DNA of 64,000 nt from positions 26,296 to 90,295 of the forward strand of contig NZ_JODY01000040.1 in assembly GCF_000718015.1 (NCBI RefSeq), in the 5' to 3' direction. The position numbers were made by a program, and so were the translations under genes. Below the pieces are notes generated by a model. That model saw nothing but the letters and a program-made list of their open reading frames with translations. It was not told the origin of the DNA and did not search any database. Of this stretch, positions 25,711 to 33,701 are shown in pieces (position 1 is the first letter of the stretch; each line of letters starts with the position of its first letter). Source of the DNA: Streptomyces catenulae. GTDB lineage: Bacteria > Actinomycetota > Actinomycetes > Streptomycetales > Streptomycetaceae.

Positions 25711-27057
25711 ATGACCGGACGGCGCCGCCCCTCCCCCCGCCTCTTCCCGACCGCCTCCGCACGGACCACCGCACGGTGGGCAGCCGGTACGGCGGTGATG
25801 GCGTCGCTGCTCACCGGATGCGGCTCGCTGCCCGGCACCGGGTCCGCGCAGAAGGCGCCGATCACGGTGATGACCTGGGCGCCGGAGGGCACCGGCGCCA
25901 CCAACATGCCGGGCATGCCGGCGATGGCGCAGACGTATGCGCGCTGGACCAACGCCACCGGTGGCCTCGCCGGTCATCCGCTCAAGGTTCTGACCTGCAA
26001 CGATCACAACGATTCGGTGGGCGCGACGCGCTGTGCGCAGCGCGCGGTCGACGCGGGCGCGGTCGCGGTCGTCGGCTCGTACAGCCAGTTCGGCCGGTCG
26101 TTCATGTCGCCGCTGGAGGTCGAGGGCGTCCCCTACATAGGTGGCTACGGCGCCTCCGACGAGGAGTTCGAGAGTCCGCTGTCGTACCCGGTGAACGGCG
26201 GTCAGGCGTCGCTGCTCGCCGGGAACGGCCGCCAGTTGGCGCGCGAGTGCGACCGGGTCGCCCTGGTGCGGCCCGACACCATCCAGGGCGACCAGATGCC
26301 CTCCCTCCTCGACTCCGGTCTCCAGCAGGGCCACCGGTCACCGGCCAACGACATCCGGGCGCCCGAGGACGGCACCGACTACTCCGCCGAGGTGCACCGG
26401 GCGCTGGACGCCGTCGGCGCCGACCCCGCGCGCTACGGGACGGCGGCGTACGGCGGCCGGGCGCCGGGCTCCTGTGTGACGGCGTCCCTGGGCGACCACA
26501 CCGACGCCTTCTTCGACTCCTTCCGCCGCCTCCAGCAGCAGAGCCCGAAGGTGCAGGTCGCCTCGGTGCTGGGCAGCGTCGGGCAGGCGCTGGTCAACCG
26601 CACCGGCGGCCGGTCCGGGCCGCTGGAGGGGGCGCTGGTCACCGGCTGGTACCCGGCGGCGGGCGATCCGCGGTGGAACCCGATGCGCCGGGTCGTCAAC
26701 GAGTACGCCTTCGGCGACAACCGCGTCGACCCCGCCGACCAGGGTGTGCAGACGACGTGGATCGCGTACACGGTGCTGCGCGCGATGGTGGAGCAGCTCG
26801 ACGCGGACGGGGTCGAGGAGATCACCCCGTACGCGCTCCAGAAGGTGCTGGACCGGGGGAAGCATCCGGTGGACACCGGCGGGCTGACGCCGAAGCTGCG
26901 GTGGCGCGCGGAGGACATGCTCGCCGTGCAGGACTTCCCGCGGATCGTGAACGGGATGGTGATGTACCAGACGGTCGCGGACGGTCAGGTGCTCGCCGCG
27001 TCCGACGGTTTCGTGAACGTCGCCGGGACGCTGGAGCGGCGGCGCGCGGACATGTGA
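25711..27057 (+). CDS. Lipoprotein, branched-chain amino acid-type substrate-binding protein
   Basis: 448 residues. A basic N-terminus and hydrophobic segment end in a lipobox (ASLLTGC), so it is exported and lipid-anchored. The mature protein has the periplasmic-binding-protein fold of the LivJ type: ITVMTWAPEG at its start, LAGHPLKVLTCNDHNDSVGATRCAQRAVDAGAVAVVGSYS, and VPYIGGYGASDEEFESPLSYPVNG. No permease or ATPase genes lie next to it, so it may serve a distant transporter or act as a sensor protein. The start at 25711 has GAGG ten bases upstream. Confidence 0.85.
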   Translation: MTGRRRPSPRLFPTASARTTARWAAGTAVMASLLTGCGSLPGTGSAQKAPITVMTWAPEGTGATNMPGMPAMAQTYARWTNATGGLAGHPLKVLTCNDHNDSVGATRCAQRAVDAGAVAVVGSYSQFGRSFMSPLEVEGVPYIGGYGASDEEFESPLSYPVNGGQASLLAGNGRQLARECDRVALVRPDTIQGDQMPSLLDSGLQQGHRSPANDIRAPEDGTDYSAEVHRALDAVGADPARYGTAAYGGRAPGSCVTASLGDHTDAFFDSFRRLQQQSPKVQVASVLGSVGQALVNRTGGRSGPLEGALVTGWYPAAGDPRWNPMRRVVNEYAFGDNRVDPADQGVQTTWIAYTVLRAMVEQLDADGVEEITPYALQKVLDRGKHPVDTGGLTPKLRWRAEDMLAVQDFPRIVNGMVMYQTVADGQVLAASDGFVNVAGTLERRRADM

Positions 27058-27184
27058 GGGGCGCGCCCGCGAGTCCGGGCGCCGGGGGCGTACGGAGCGG
27101 GCGCGGGGCGACCGCGGGGCGCTCCCCGCAGCCGCGGCCGGGCGGAGCCCACCGCGGCGCCCGGCGGGCCGCCCGGCCGGTGGC

Positions 27185-28891
27185 TCAGAGGTCGCCGGCC
27201 TGGTGCGCCCGCAGGCCGTACTTCTGGGCGATCGGGTTCCAGAGACCGGCCGCCTGCTCCTTGGCCTTGGTGGCCGCGCCGCTGGCCTGGGTGCCCTGGG
27301 CGGTCTGGCCGGTGTTGCGGGCGTGCCCCTTGTGGCAGCCGTGCTTCCCGGCGACCTGCCCGGCCCACGCGGCGTAGTGGTTGTCGGCGGCGGCCGACGA
27401 CTTCCACGCGGTGGTCAGGGCGGCGGTCAGCTCCGCGTGCTGCGGGAGCTTGTCGAGCGGCAGCCCCTGGAGGCGGCTGACCAGCTGGTTGCGCTGGTTG
27501 GCGGCGCCCTTGAGGTCCTTCGCCGCGCCCGGCAGGTTGTCGCAGTTACGGATGTCCCGTACGGCGTTGATCACCGCGGAGCGGCTGTTGTTGCTGTCGC
27601 CGAGCAGCGCGTCCAGCTTCTTGGCCTGCTCCTGGGCCGGGTCGGCGGTCGGCGACGGCGGCGCGGTGTCCTTGGGGGCCGACCCGGCCGCGTTGGCCTT
27701 GGGCTCCTCCTTCTTGGTGTCGTCGCCGCCGCTGAGCGCCCAGCCCAGACCGAGCCCGGCACCGGCGAGCGCCACCACGACGATGCCGATGATCACGGGC
27801 GGGCTCAGCCGACGGCGACCGCCCGGCGCGTCGTCGTACCCCGGCTGCCCCTGGTGGCCACCGGACGCGAAGCCCTGCTGACCGCCCCCGGGACCGTACG
27901 GCGGCGGCGCCTGGTCGTCGAAGCGTGGCAGTTGGGCGGTGGCGTCGGGGGCCGGGGGCGGGACGGCGCCGGAGTCGGCGCGGAACAGGCCCTCGAACTC
28001 GGCCGGGGTGGGCCGCTCGGCGCCCCCGGGCTGCGCCCCGAACGGCGCGCCACCGGGCTGCGGCGCGGGGGCCCCGGCGCCGACCGGCGGGATGAACTGG
28101 GTCGCCTCGGAGTCCCCGGCGGCGGGCGGCGCGGCCGCGCGGTTACGGGGCGGCTTGATGCTGCGGAGCATCTGGGTCGACTCGCCGGGCGTCTCGGGGC
28201 GCCCCGCGGCCTCGGGCGGCAGCGGCGCGGCGCCGACCGGCGGCAGCACGGTGGTGGAGTCCGCGTCCCCCGAGACGGGCGGCAGCGGCGCGGCCGGCTG
28301 CGGGGCGGACTTCACCAGCTGACCGGTGGGCGGCTGCGGGGCGGCGCCCTCGGGCGGCAGCGCGCCGGACGCGCCGATGGGCGGGATCAGCGCGGTCGCC
28401 TCGGCGTCCGACGCGGCGGGCGGCATCGGCGGGACGGGCGGCTGCCCCTGCGGCGGAGCCGGGAACGGCGGGGCCTGCCGGGGTTCGTTGTACGACGGGG
28501 GCTGCGCGTACGGCTGGGGCTGCGGGGAGCCCTGGGCCGCTCCGTAGCCCTGGTGCTGCTGGGGTGCCTGGCCCTGGTCGTAGCCCTGGTGCTGCGGGGC
28601 CTGCTGCGGGGGCAGTCCCTGACCGTGCGTCGGGGACTGGCCCTGACCGTAACCCTGGGGCGCACCCGGGTACTGCCCGGATATCTGTCCCTGAGGCTGC
28701 TCGGGGGGCTGCCCGTACGTCGGCGGGCTCTGCTGGTCGGGGCCCCAGGGCTGGCCCCAGGGTTGCCCGGCCGGGGGCGCGGCCTGTGGGGCGGGCGCCC
28801 ATGACTCGCCGCCCGCGGGCAGCACCACGCCCTCTCGTGCGGGACCGGCCGCAGAATTCTGCGGGTCGTGGCCCTGTCCGCTCTGCGTCAC
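27185..28891 (-). CDS. Pro/Gln-rich single-pass membrane protein with repeated Thr motifs
   Basis: 568 residues from a GTG at 28891 (AGGAG seven bases upstream). The N-terminal 300 or more residues are disordered, rich in Gly, Pro and Gln, and contain five copies of [DE]-[AS]-T-x-x-[LI] followed by Pro or Arg (EATALIP, DSTTVLP, ESTQMLR, EATQFIP, DATAQLP). One membrane segment follows (PPVIIGIVVVALAGAGLGLGWAL), then a Lys/Ala-rich helical extracytoplasmic domain of about 170 residues containing four Cys (RNCDNLPG and KHGCHKGH among them). The Thr motifs resemble kinase sites read by FHA domains. I do not recognise the extracytoplasmic domain, and no function is assigned. Confidence 0.8.
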   Translation of the reverse strand: MTQSGQGHDPQNSAAGPAREGVVLPAGGESWAPAPQAAPPAGQPWGQPWGPDQQSPPTYGQPPEQPQGQISGQYPGAPQGYGQGQSPTHGQGLPPQQAPQHQGYDQGQAPQQHQGYGAAQGSPQPQPYAQPPSYNEPRQAPPFPAPPQGQPPVPPMPPAASDAEATALIPPIGASGALPPEGAAPQPPTGQLVKSAPQPAAPLPPVSGDADSTTVLPPVGAAPLPPEAAGRPETPGESTQMLRSIKPPRNRAAAPPAAGDSEATQFIPPVGAGAPAPQPGGAPFGAQPGGAERPTPAEFEGLFRADSGAVPPPAPDATAQLPRFDDQAPPPYGPGGGQQGFASGGHQGQPGYDDAPGGRRRLSPPVIIGIVVVALAGAGLGLGWALSGGDDTKKEEPKANAAGSAPKDTAPPSPTADPAQEQAKKLDALLGDSNNSRSAVINAVRDIRNCDNLPGAAKDLKGAANQRNQLVSRLQGLPLDKLPQHAELTAALTTAWKSSAAADNHYAAWAGQVAGKHGCHKGHARNTGQTAQGTQASGAATKAKEQAAGLWNPIAQKYGLRAHQAGDL

Positions 28892-29104
28892 CGGGACTCC
28901 TACCTCTGCAGACCTACGGAATCGTCGGCTCACGCTACCGGGTCGCCGAGGCGTTCGACCACGTCCCCCGGTCAGGCCCACCGCCCGCCCCGCAGGCGGC
29001 GCCCGGAACGGCGGCCCCGGAGAACGCGCCGCGCACCCCGGGGCACCGGCGCCACGGATCCGTACATTCGCCGCATTCCTCCGGCCCGTTGGCCCTGACA
29101 CGGA

Positions 29105-29130
29105 ACGGGCCCGCGGCACCACGGGCCCGT
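29105..29130 (-). terminator. Hairpin after the NsdA-like regulator gene
   Basis: Arms ACGGGCCCG (29105-29113) and CGGGCCCGT (29122-29130) form a 9-bp stem with an eight-base loop, 17 bases past the stop codon on the minus strand. Confidence 0.65.
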
Positions 29131-29146
29131 CCCCGGACCGGCGTTC

Positions 29147-30538
29147 TCACACCGCGACGCGCAACTCCAGCCGCGCGCCGAACTCCCGCACCACCGGCTC
29201 GTCCCGGTACGGCTCGACGCGCTGCCGGAAGTCGTCGAGGTACTCCACGCCCCGGTGCGAGCGGAGTTCACCGAGCAACTCCGCGGCCTCGGTGGCGGTG
29301 TGGCAGCCCTGTTCCACCTCGCGCTGCTGGACCTGCGCCCCGGCCAGCAGCACCATGCCGATGGCGCGGCGGCGCACCTTGCCGCGCGGCAGCCCCTGGA
29401 GCGCCAGCCGCGCCTGCTCCTCGGCGGCGGCCGCCTGCCCCAGATCGCGGTGGCAGTGGGCGAGTTCGTCGGCCAGGTAGGCGCGGTCGAAGTGGCCGAT
29501 CCAGTCCGGGTCGTCGCCCGCGTCGCCCTCCGCCTCGGCGCGTTCCATCGCGGTCAGCGCGCGGGCGGCGACCGACTGGAAGGCCCGGCCGTCCCCCATG
29601 AGCGCATGGCCGCGCGCCTCCGCGGCGCAGAACATCGCCTCGGCGCGCGGGGTGATCCGGCCCCGCGCGCCCTCCTGCGCGGCCCGCGCGAGCTGGGCGA
29701 TCTCACGGGGGGTGCCCAGTTCGGCGGCGAGGTGGCTCATGCTCGCGGCGAGGACGTAGCCGCCGTACGCACGGTCGTCGGCGGCCTGCGCGAGGCGGAG
29801 CGCCTGGATGTAGTAGCGCTGGGCGAGGCCGGGCTGCCCGGTGTCGACGGCCATGTAGCCGCCCAGTTCCGTCAACCGCGCGACGGCGGCGAAGAGTTCC
29901 CGCCCCACCGACTCCCGGTAGGACCCGGCGAGCAGCCCGGAGACGACGCTGTTGAGGTAGTGCACGACGACCGGCCGGACATGGCCGCCGCCGAAGCGGT
30001 GGTCGAGGTCGCCGAGCGCCGTGGTCATGGCGCGCACCGCCTCCACGTCGGCGCGCCCCACCCGGGCGCCCGCACTGCGCGCCACCTGGGGGTCCGCCCC
30101 GGTGATCAGCCAGTCGCGGCTGGGCTCGACCAGCGCGGAGGCGGCGACGGAGGAGCCGTTCAGGAAGTCCCGCCGCCCGACGTCGCTCCGCCACAACTCG
30201 CTGACCTGCTCGATCGCGCCGAGCACGGTCGGGGAGAACTGCAGCCCCACACCGGAGGCGAGGTTCTTGCCGTCCGCCATGCCGATCTCGTCGATGGTGA
30301 CCGTGCGGCCGAGCTTGCGCCCCAGGGACTCCGCGATGATGGCGGGCGCCCGGCCGCGCGGCTGCTGTCCGCGCAGCCACCGGGCCACCGAGGTCTTGTC
30401 GTAGCGCAGATCGAGGCCGTGTTCGGCGCCGCACATGTTGACGCGGCGGGCCAGACCCGCGTTGGAGCAGGCGGCCTCCTGGATCAGCGCCTGAAGACGC
30501 TCGTTGGGCTGACGAGCGACGAGTGGCCTTGCGGCCAT
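29147..30538 (-). CDS. NsdA-like TPR regulatory protein
   Basis: 463 residues. The N-terminal 75 residues (NERLQALIQEAACSNAGLARRVNMCG, then YDKTSVARWLRGQQPRGRAPAIIAESLGRKLG) look like a degenerate XRE-type helix-turn-helix. The rest is a helical TPR-type solenoid (PGLAQRYYIQALRLAQAADDRAYGGYVLAASMSHLA and similar repeats). This architecture is shared with Streptomyces NsdA-type regulators, which repress sporulation and antibiotic production; orthology to NsdA itself is not claimed. AGGGGG lies about eight bases before the ATG. Two perfect palindromes lie upstream (30565-30582 and 30622-30635), suggesting autoregulation or control by another factor. Confidence 0.8.
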   Translation of the reverse strand: MAARPLVARQPNERLQALIQEAACSNAGLARRVNMCGAEHGLDLRYDKTSVARWLRGQQPRGRAPAIIAESLGRKLGRTVTIDEIGMADGKNLASGVGLQFSPTVLGAIEQVSELWRSDVGRRDFLNGSSVAASALVEPSRDWLITGADPQVARSAGARVGRADVEAVRAMTTALGDLDHRFGGGHVRPVVVHYLNSVVSGLLAGSYRESVGRELFAAVARLTELGGYMAVDTGQPGLAQRYYIQALRLAQAADDRAYGGYVLAASMSHLAAELGTPREIAQLARAAQEGARGRITPRAEAMFCAAEARGHALMGDGRAFQSVAARALTAMERAEAEGDAGDDPDWIGHFDRAYLADELAHCHRDLGQAAAAEEQARLALQGLPRGKVRRRAIGMVLLAGAQVQQREVEQGCHTATEAAELLGELRSHRGVEYLDDFRQRVEPYRDEPVVREFGARLELRVAV

Positions 30539-30564
30539 GTTTGTACCCCCTGTTGCGGCTGGGT

Positions 30565-30582
30565 GCGTTCACCGGTGAACGC
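30565..30582. promoter_or_regulatory. 18-bp perfect palindrome upstream of the NsdA-like gene
   Basis: GCGTTCACCGGTGAACGC is a perfect 18-bp palindrome 27 bases upstream of the ATG at 30538. It is placed where an operator in the 5' leader or promoter would be. The protein that binds it is unknown. Confidence 0.55.
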
Positions 30583-30621
30583 CGTCCGGAGCGATTGGTT
30601 GCGATCAATTCCCCGCGTATT

Positions 30622-30651
30622 CCCGGATATCCGGGAGATTCCGGATATCGG
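30622..30651. promoter_or_regulatory. Palindrome with a repeated CCGGATATC box
   Basis: CCCGGATATCCGGG (30622-30635) is a perfect 14-bp palindrome. Its CCGGATATC core recurs 18 bp downstream at 30641-30649 in TTCCGGATATCGG. The phased repeat looks like a two-site operator in the divergent region between the NsdA-like gene and the ABC transporter genes. Confidence 0.5.
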
Positions 30652-31092
30652 CGATACGAGTGAGATGTGCCGTGCGGCGGGTGCGTCGGTACGCGGGGCC
30701 CGGGTGACGGCGGTGTCCGCACGGGGCGCCGCGGCGCCGGTGTGTCCCGGTGCTCTCCACGGCCCTTCGCCCCCACGGTCCGTATGCCGCGATCCTGCTT
30801 GCCCGGAAGGGCGGGTCGCTACCCCGCACCCGGCTCACCACCGCTACGCGCCCCCGCCGATGCCTCGATGCGCCCCACGTGCCGGTAGGTGCGCCCGGGA
30901 CACGCGTTTCCGCCGTCGCTCGTTCCGGTCCCTCCGGGCGGTATGGGTCGCCCCGGGGCCGTTCATGAGGCAGGGGGCCGGGCGGTTCGTCGCCGCGGAC
31001 GGACGGGAGCGGCCCGCTGTCGGTGGCGGTCCGTAAGGTGTGGAACGACGGGGGTCGACCGGCCCCTGCGGGGACGTCGAAGGGCTGGACCG
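30652..31092. other. Intergenic region before the ABC transporter
   Basis: No gene with family resemblance is seen in this 441-base stretch. It should hold the promoter of the ABC transporter pair, but I could not assign boxes with confidence. Confidence 0.4.
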
Positions 31093-31956
31093 GTGGCGAA
31101 CGGAACGGGGAAGAGCGGCGGGCCGACCGAGCAGGTCGGCGGGGAGACGGTGGCCGCGCCACCGGCTGCGGGGGCGGCCGAGGGCGCCCCGGCGGTGCAG
31201 CTGCGCGGGTTGACCAAGCGGTTCGGTGAGCAGACCGCGGTGGCGGGCATCGATCTGACACTGCCCGCGGGCCGCTTCATCGGCCTGGTGGGGCCCAACG
31301 GCGCGGGCAAGACCACCACGCTGTCGATGGTCACGGGGCTGCTGCGGCCGGATTCCGGCGAGGTCCTCATCGGCGGACAGGACGTGTGGCGCGACCCGGT
31401 CGCCGTCAAATCGCGGATCGGGGTGCTGCCCGAGGGACTGCGGCTCTTCGAGCGCCTGTCCGGCCGCGAACTCCTGGGATACATGGGCCGGTTGCGCGGG
31501 CTGGGCGGCGCCGAGACCGACAAGCGCGCCGATCAGCTGCTGGACGTCCTGGGCCTGTCCGGGGCACAGCACAAGCTGGTCGTCGACTACTCCACCGGTA
31601 TGCGCAAGAAGATCGGCCTGGCCGCCGCGCTGCTGCACAACCCCGAGATCCTCTTCCTGGACGAGCCGTTCGAGGGCGTCGACCCGGTGTCGGCGCAGAC
31701 CATCCGCGGCGTCCTGGAGCGGTACACCTCCTCCGGGGCGACGGTGATCTTCTCCAGCCATGTGATGGAGCTGGTCGAATCGCTCTGCGACTGGGTCGCG
31801 GTGATCGCCGCCGGACGCATCCGGGCGGACGGCCCGCTCGCCGAGGTGCGGGGCGCCGCGCCGTCGCTCCAGGAGGCGTTCCTGGAGCTGGTCGGCGCCT
31901 CGAACCGCACCCGCGCCGGGCAGGACCTCGACTGGCTGGGGGGCGGCTCCCGATGA
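31093..31956 (+). CDS. ABC transporter ATP-binding protein
   Basis: 287 residues from a GTG at 31093. Walker A is GPNGAGKTTT, the Q-loop region is RIGVLPEGLRLFERLSGRE, the signature is DYSTGMRKKIGLA (STGMR in place of LSGGQ, common in exporters of this type), Walker B is PEILFLDEPFEGVDP, and the H-loop His is in FSSHVMELVE. The N-terminal 35 residues are a Gly/Ala-rich extension. Its stop overlaps the permease start in an ATGA junction. It should energise the membrane protein at 31953 as an export system. The substrate is unknown. Confidence 0.93.
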   Translation: MANGTGKSGGPTEQVGGETVAAPPAAGAAEGAPAVQLRGLTKRFGEQTAVAGIDLTLPAGRFIGLVGPNGAGKTTTLSMVTGLLRPDSGEVLIGGQDVWRDPVAVKSRIGVLPEGLRLFERLSGRELLGYMGRLRGLGGAETDKRADQLLDVLGLSGAQHKLVVDYSTGMRKKIGLAAALLHNPEILFLDEPFEGVDPVSAQTIRGVLERYTSSGATVIFSSHVMELVESLCDWVAVIAAGRIRADGPLAEVRGAAPSLQEAFLELVGASNRTRAGQDLDWLGGGSR

Positions 31957-33590
31957 GTGCCGGATTCGCACCGGGCGCCCCGGGGCGGACGGTCTCGCCC
32001 GCGCTGACCCCGCTCTTCGTCCGCCTGAAGCTCTCCCTGCTCCGCAACGGACTGCGCCGCTCACCCGGCCGCACCGTCGCCTACCTCGCGTCGATGCTGG
32101 TGGGCCTGGTGTGCGCCGCCGGGGCGACCACCGGGCTGGTGCTGCTGCGCGGGGCGGCGCACGTCGACGCGCTGGTGGTGCTGCTCACCGGGCTGCTCAC
32201 GCTCGGCTGGGCGTTCATGCCGCTGTTCTTCCCCTCCGGCGACGAAACGCTGGACCCGACGCGGCTGGTGATGCTGCCGCTGCGGCCCCGCCCGCTGATC
32301 GTGGCGCTGCTGACGGCGTCGCTGGTGGGCATCGGCCCGTTCGTCACCCTCGCGCTCGCCACCGGCGCCGCCGTCGCGGTCGCCGACGGCCCGGCCGCCA
32401 CCGTGGTCGCGGTCTGCGCGGTGCCCCTGACGGTGCTGGTCTGCGTCGCGCTGGCGCGGACCGTCGCCACCGCGTCGATACGGCTGCTGACGAGCCGCCG
32501 GGGCCGCGATCTGGCGGTGCTCGGCGGGCTGTTCGTCGCCCTCGGCGGGCAGCTGGTCAACCTCGCCGCACAGAAGCTGGGCCGGCCCGACGGGCTCTCC
32601 GCCCTGGAGCCGGTCGGCGAGGTGCTGCGCTGGGTGCCACCGGCGTCGGCGATGAGCGCGGTGGCGGACGCCGGTCGCGGCGCCTGGGGCCCGGCCGCCG
32701 TCGGCCTGGTGCTGACGGCGCTGGCCCTGGTGCTGCTGCTGTGGTGGTGGCAGCGGATGCTGACCACCCTGATGACCTCGCCGGACGGCTCCACGCTCCA
32801 GGCGGCGGAGAAGGACGGCGGGCGCGCGGCGAAGAACGGCGCGCGGGGCCTGGCGCGGCTGCTGCCGGACGGCCGGACCGGCGCGGTCATGCTGCGCACC
32901 CTCCGCTACGCCTGGCGCGACCCCAAGTCGAAGATGAGCTGGGCGACGTCGCTGGGTGTGGGCCTGCTGATCCCGATCGTCTACGCGGCGCAGGGCAACG
33001 GCACGGTCTACACCGCGTTCGTGGGGCCCGCGCTGATCGGCATGCAGATGTACAACCAGTTCGGACAGGACACCTCGGCGTTCTGGATGGTCGCCTCGAC
33101 CCTCGCCACACCGCGGGACGCCTACCGCGAACTGCGGGCGCGCGCCCTGGCGCTGTGCCTGGTGGCGGTGCCGTACGTGACGCTGGTGGTGGTCGGCACC
33201 GTCGCGTTCCTGGATGCCTGGTCGTCGCTGGTGGAGATCTACGGGCTGTCGCTGGCGCTGCTCGGCGCGCTGGTGGCGACGGGCGCGCTCACCTCGACGC
33301 TCTTCCCGTACTCCGTCCCCTCCGACGGCAACAAGAACATCGCGCCGGGCCAGGCGTCGATCGCCTGGTTCAGCCTCTTCGGCGGGCTGCTGGCGGGCCT
33401 GGTCCTGAGCGCGCCGCTGGTGGCGCTGACCCTCTGGCTCCATCTGGCGGGCCACCACGACCTGCTGTGGACGCTCCTGCCGGTCGGGGTGGTCTACGGC
33501 GCGGCGATGGCCCAGCTCGGCCTGCGGATCGCGGCGCCTCTGGTGATACGCCGGGTGCCGGAGATCCTGGCGGCGGTCCGCAAGGGGTGA
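31953..33590 (+). CDS. ABC transporter permease
   Basis: 545 residues with about 12 hydrophobic segments. The first begins after LFVRLKLSLLRNGLRRSPGRT, a typical cytoplasmic entry of ABC-2-like exporters. A central cytoplasmic loop near residues 270-310 separates two halves. It overlaps the ATPase gene by four bases, so the two make one exporter. No substrate is predicted; the downstream TPM-like membrane proteins may be related but have their own promoter region behind a terminator. Confidence 0.88.
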   Translation: MSAGFAPGAPGRTVSPALTPLFVRLKLSLLRNGLRRSPGRTVAYLASMLVGLVCAAGATTGLVLLRGAAHVDALVVLLTGLLTLGWAFMPLFFPSGDETLDPTRLVMLPLRPRPLIVALLTASLVGIGPFVTLALATGAAVAVADGPAATVVAVCAVPLTVLVCVALARTVATASIRLLTSRRGRDLAVLGGLFVALGGQLVNLAAQKLGRPDGLSALEPVGEVLRWVPPASAMSAVADAGRGAWGPAAVGLVLTALALVLLLWWWQRMLTTLMTSPDGSTLQAAEKDGGRAAKNGARGLARLLPDGRTGAVMLRTLRYAWRDPKSKMSWATSLGVGLLIPIVYAAQGNGTVYTAFVGPALIGMQMYNQFGQDTSAFWMVASTLATPRDAYRELRARALALCLVAVPYVTLVVVGTVAFLDAWSSLVEIYGLSLALLGALVATGALTSTLFPYSVPSDGNKNIAPGQASIAWFSLFGGLLAGLVLSAPLVALTLWLHLAGHHDLLWTLLPVGVVYGAAMAQLGLRIAAPLVIRRVPEILAAVRKG

Positions 33591-33597
33591 CGTCGCG

Positions 33598-33623
33598 GGC
33601 GCCGGGCGGCCCCGCCCGGCGCC
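33598..33623 (+). terminator. Terminator of the ABC transporter operon
   Basis: Arms GGCGCCGGGC (33598-33607) and GCCCGGCGCC (33614-33623) form a perfect 10-bp stem with a six-base loop, eight bases after the permease stop. Confidence 0.75.
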
Positions 33624-33701
33624 GTACCCCGCCGCGGTGCGCCGAACGGTTGTCCACAGGCCCCGGCGGCGTCCGCGCGCGGGAGGTAGCGTCAGGGCGT
33701 C

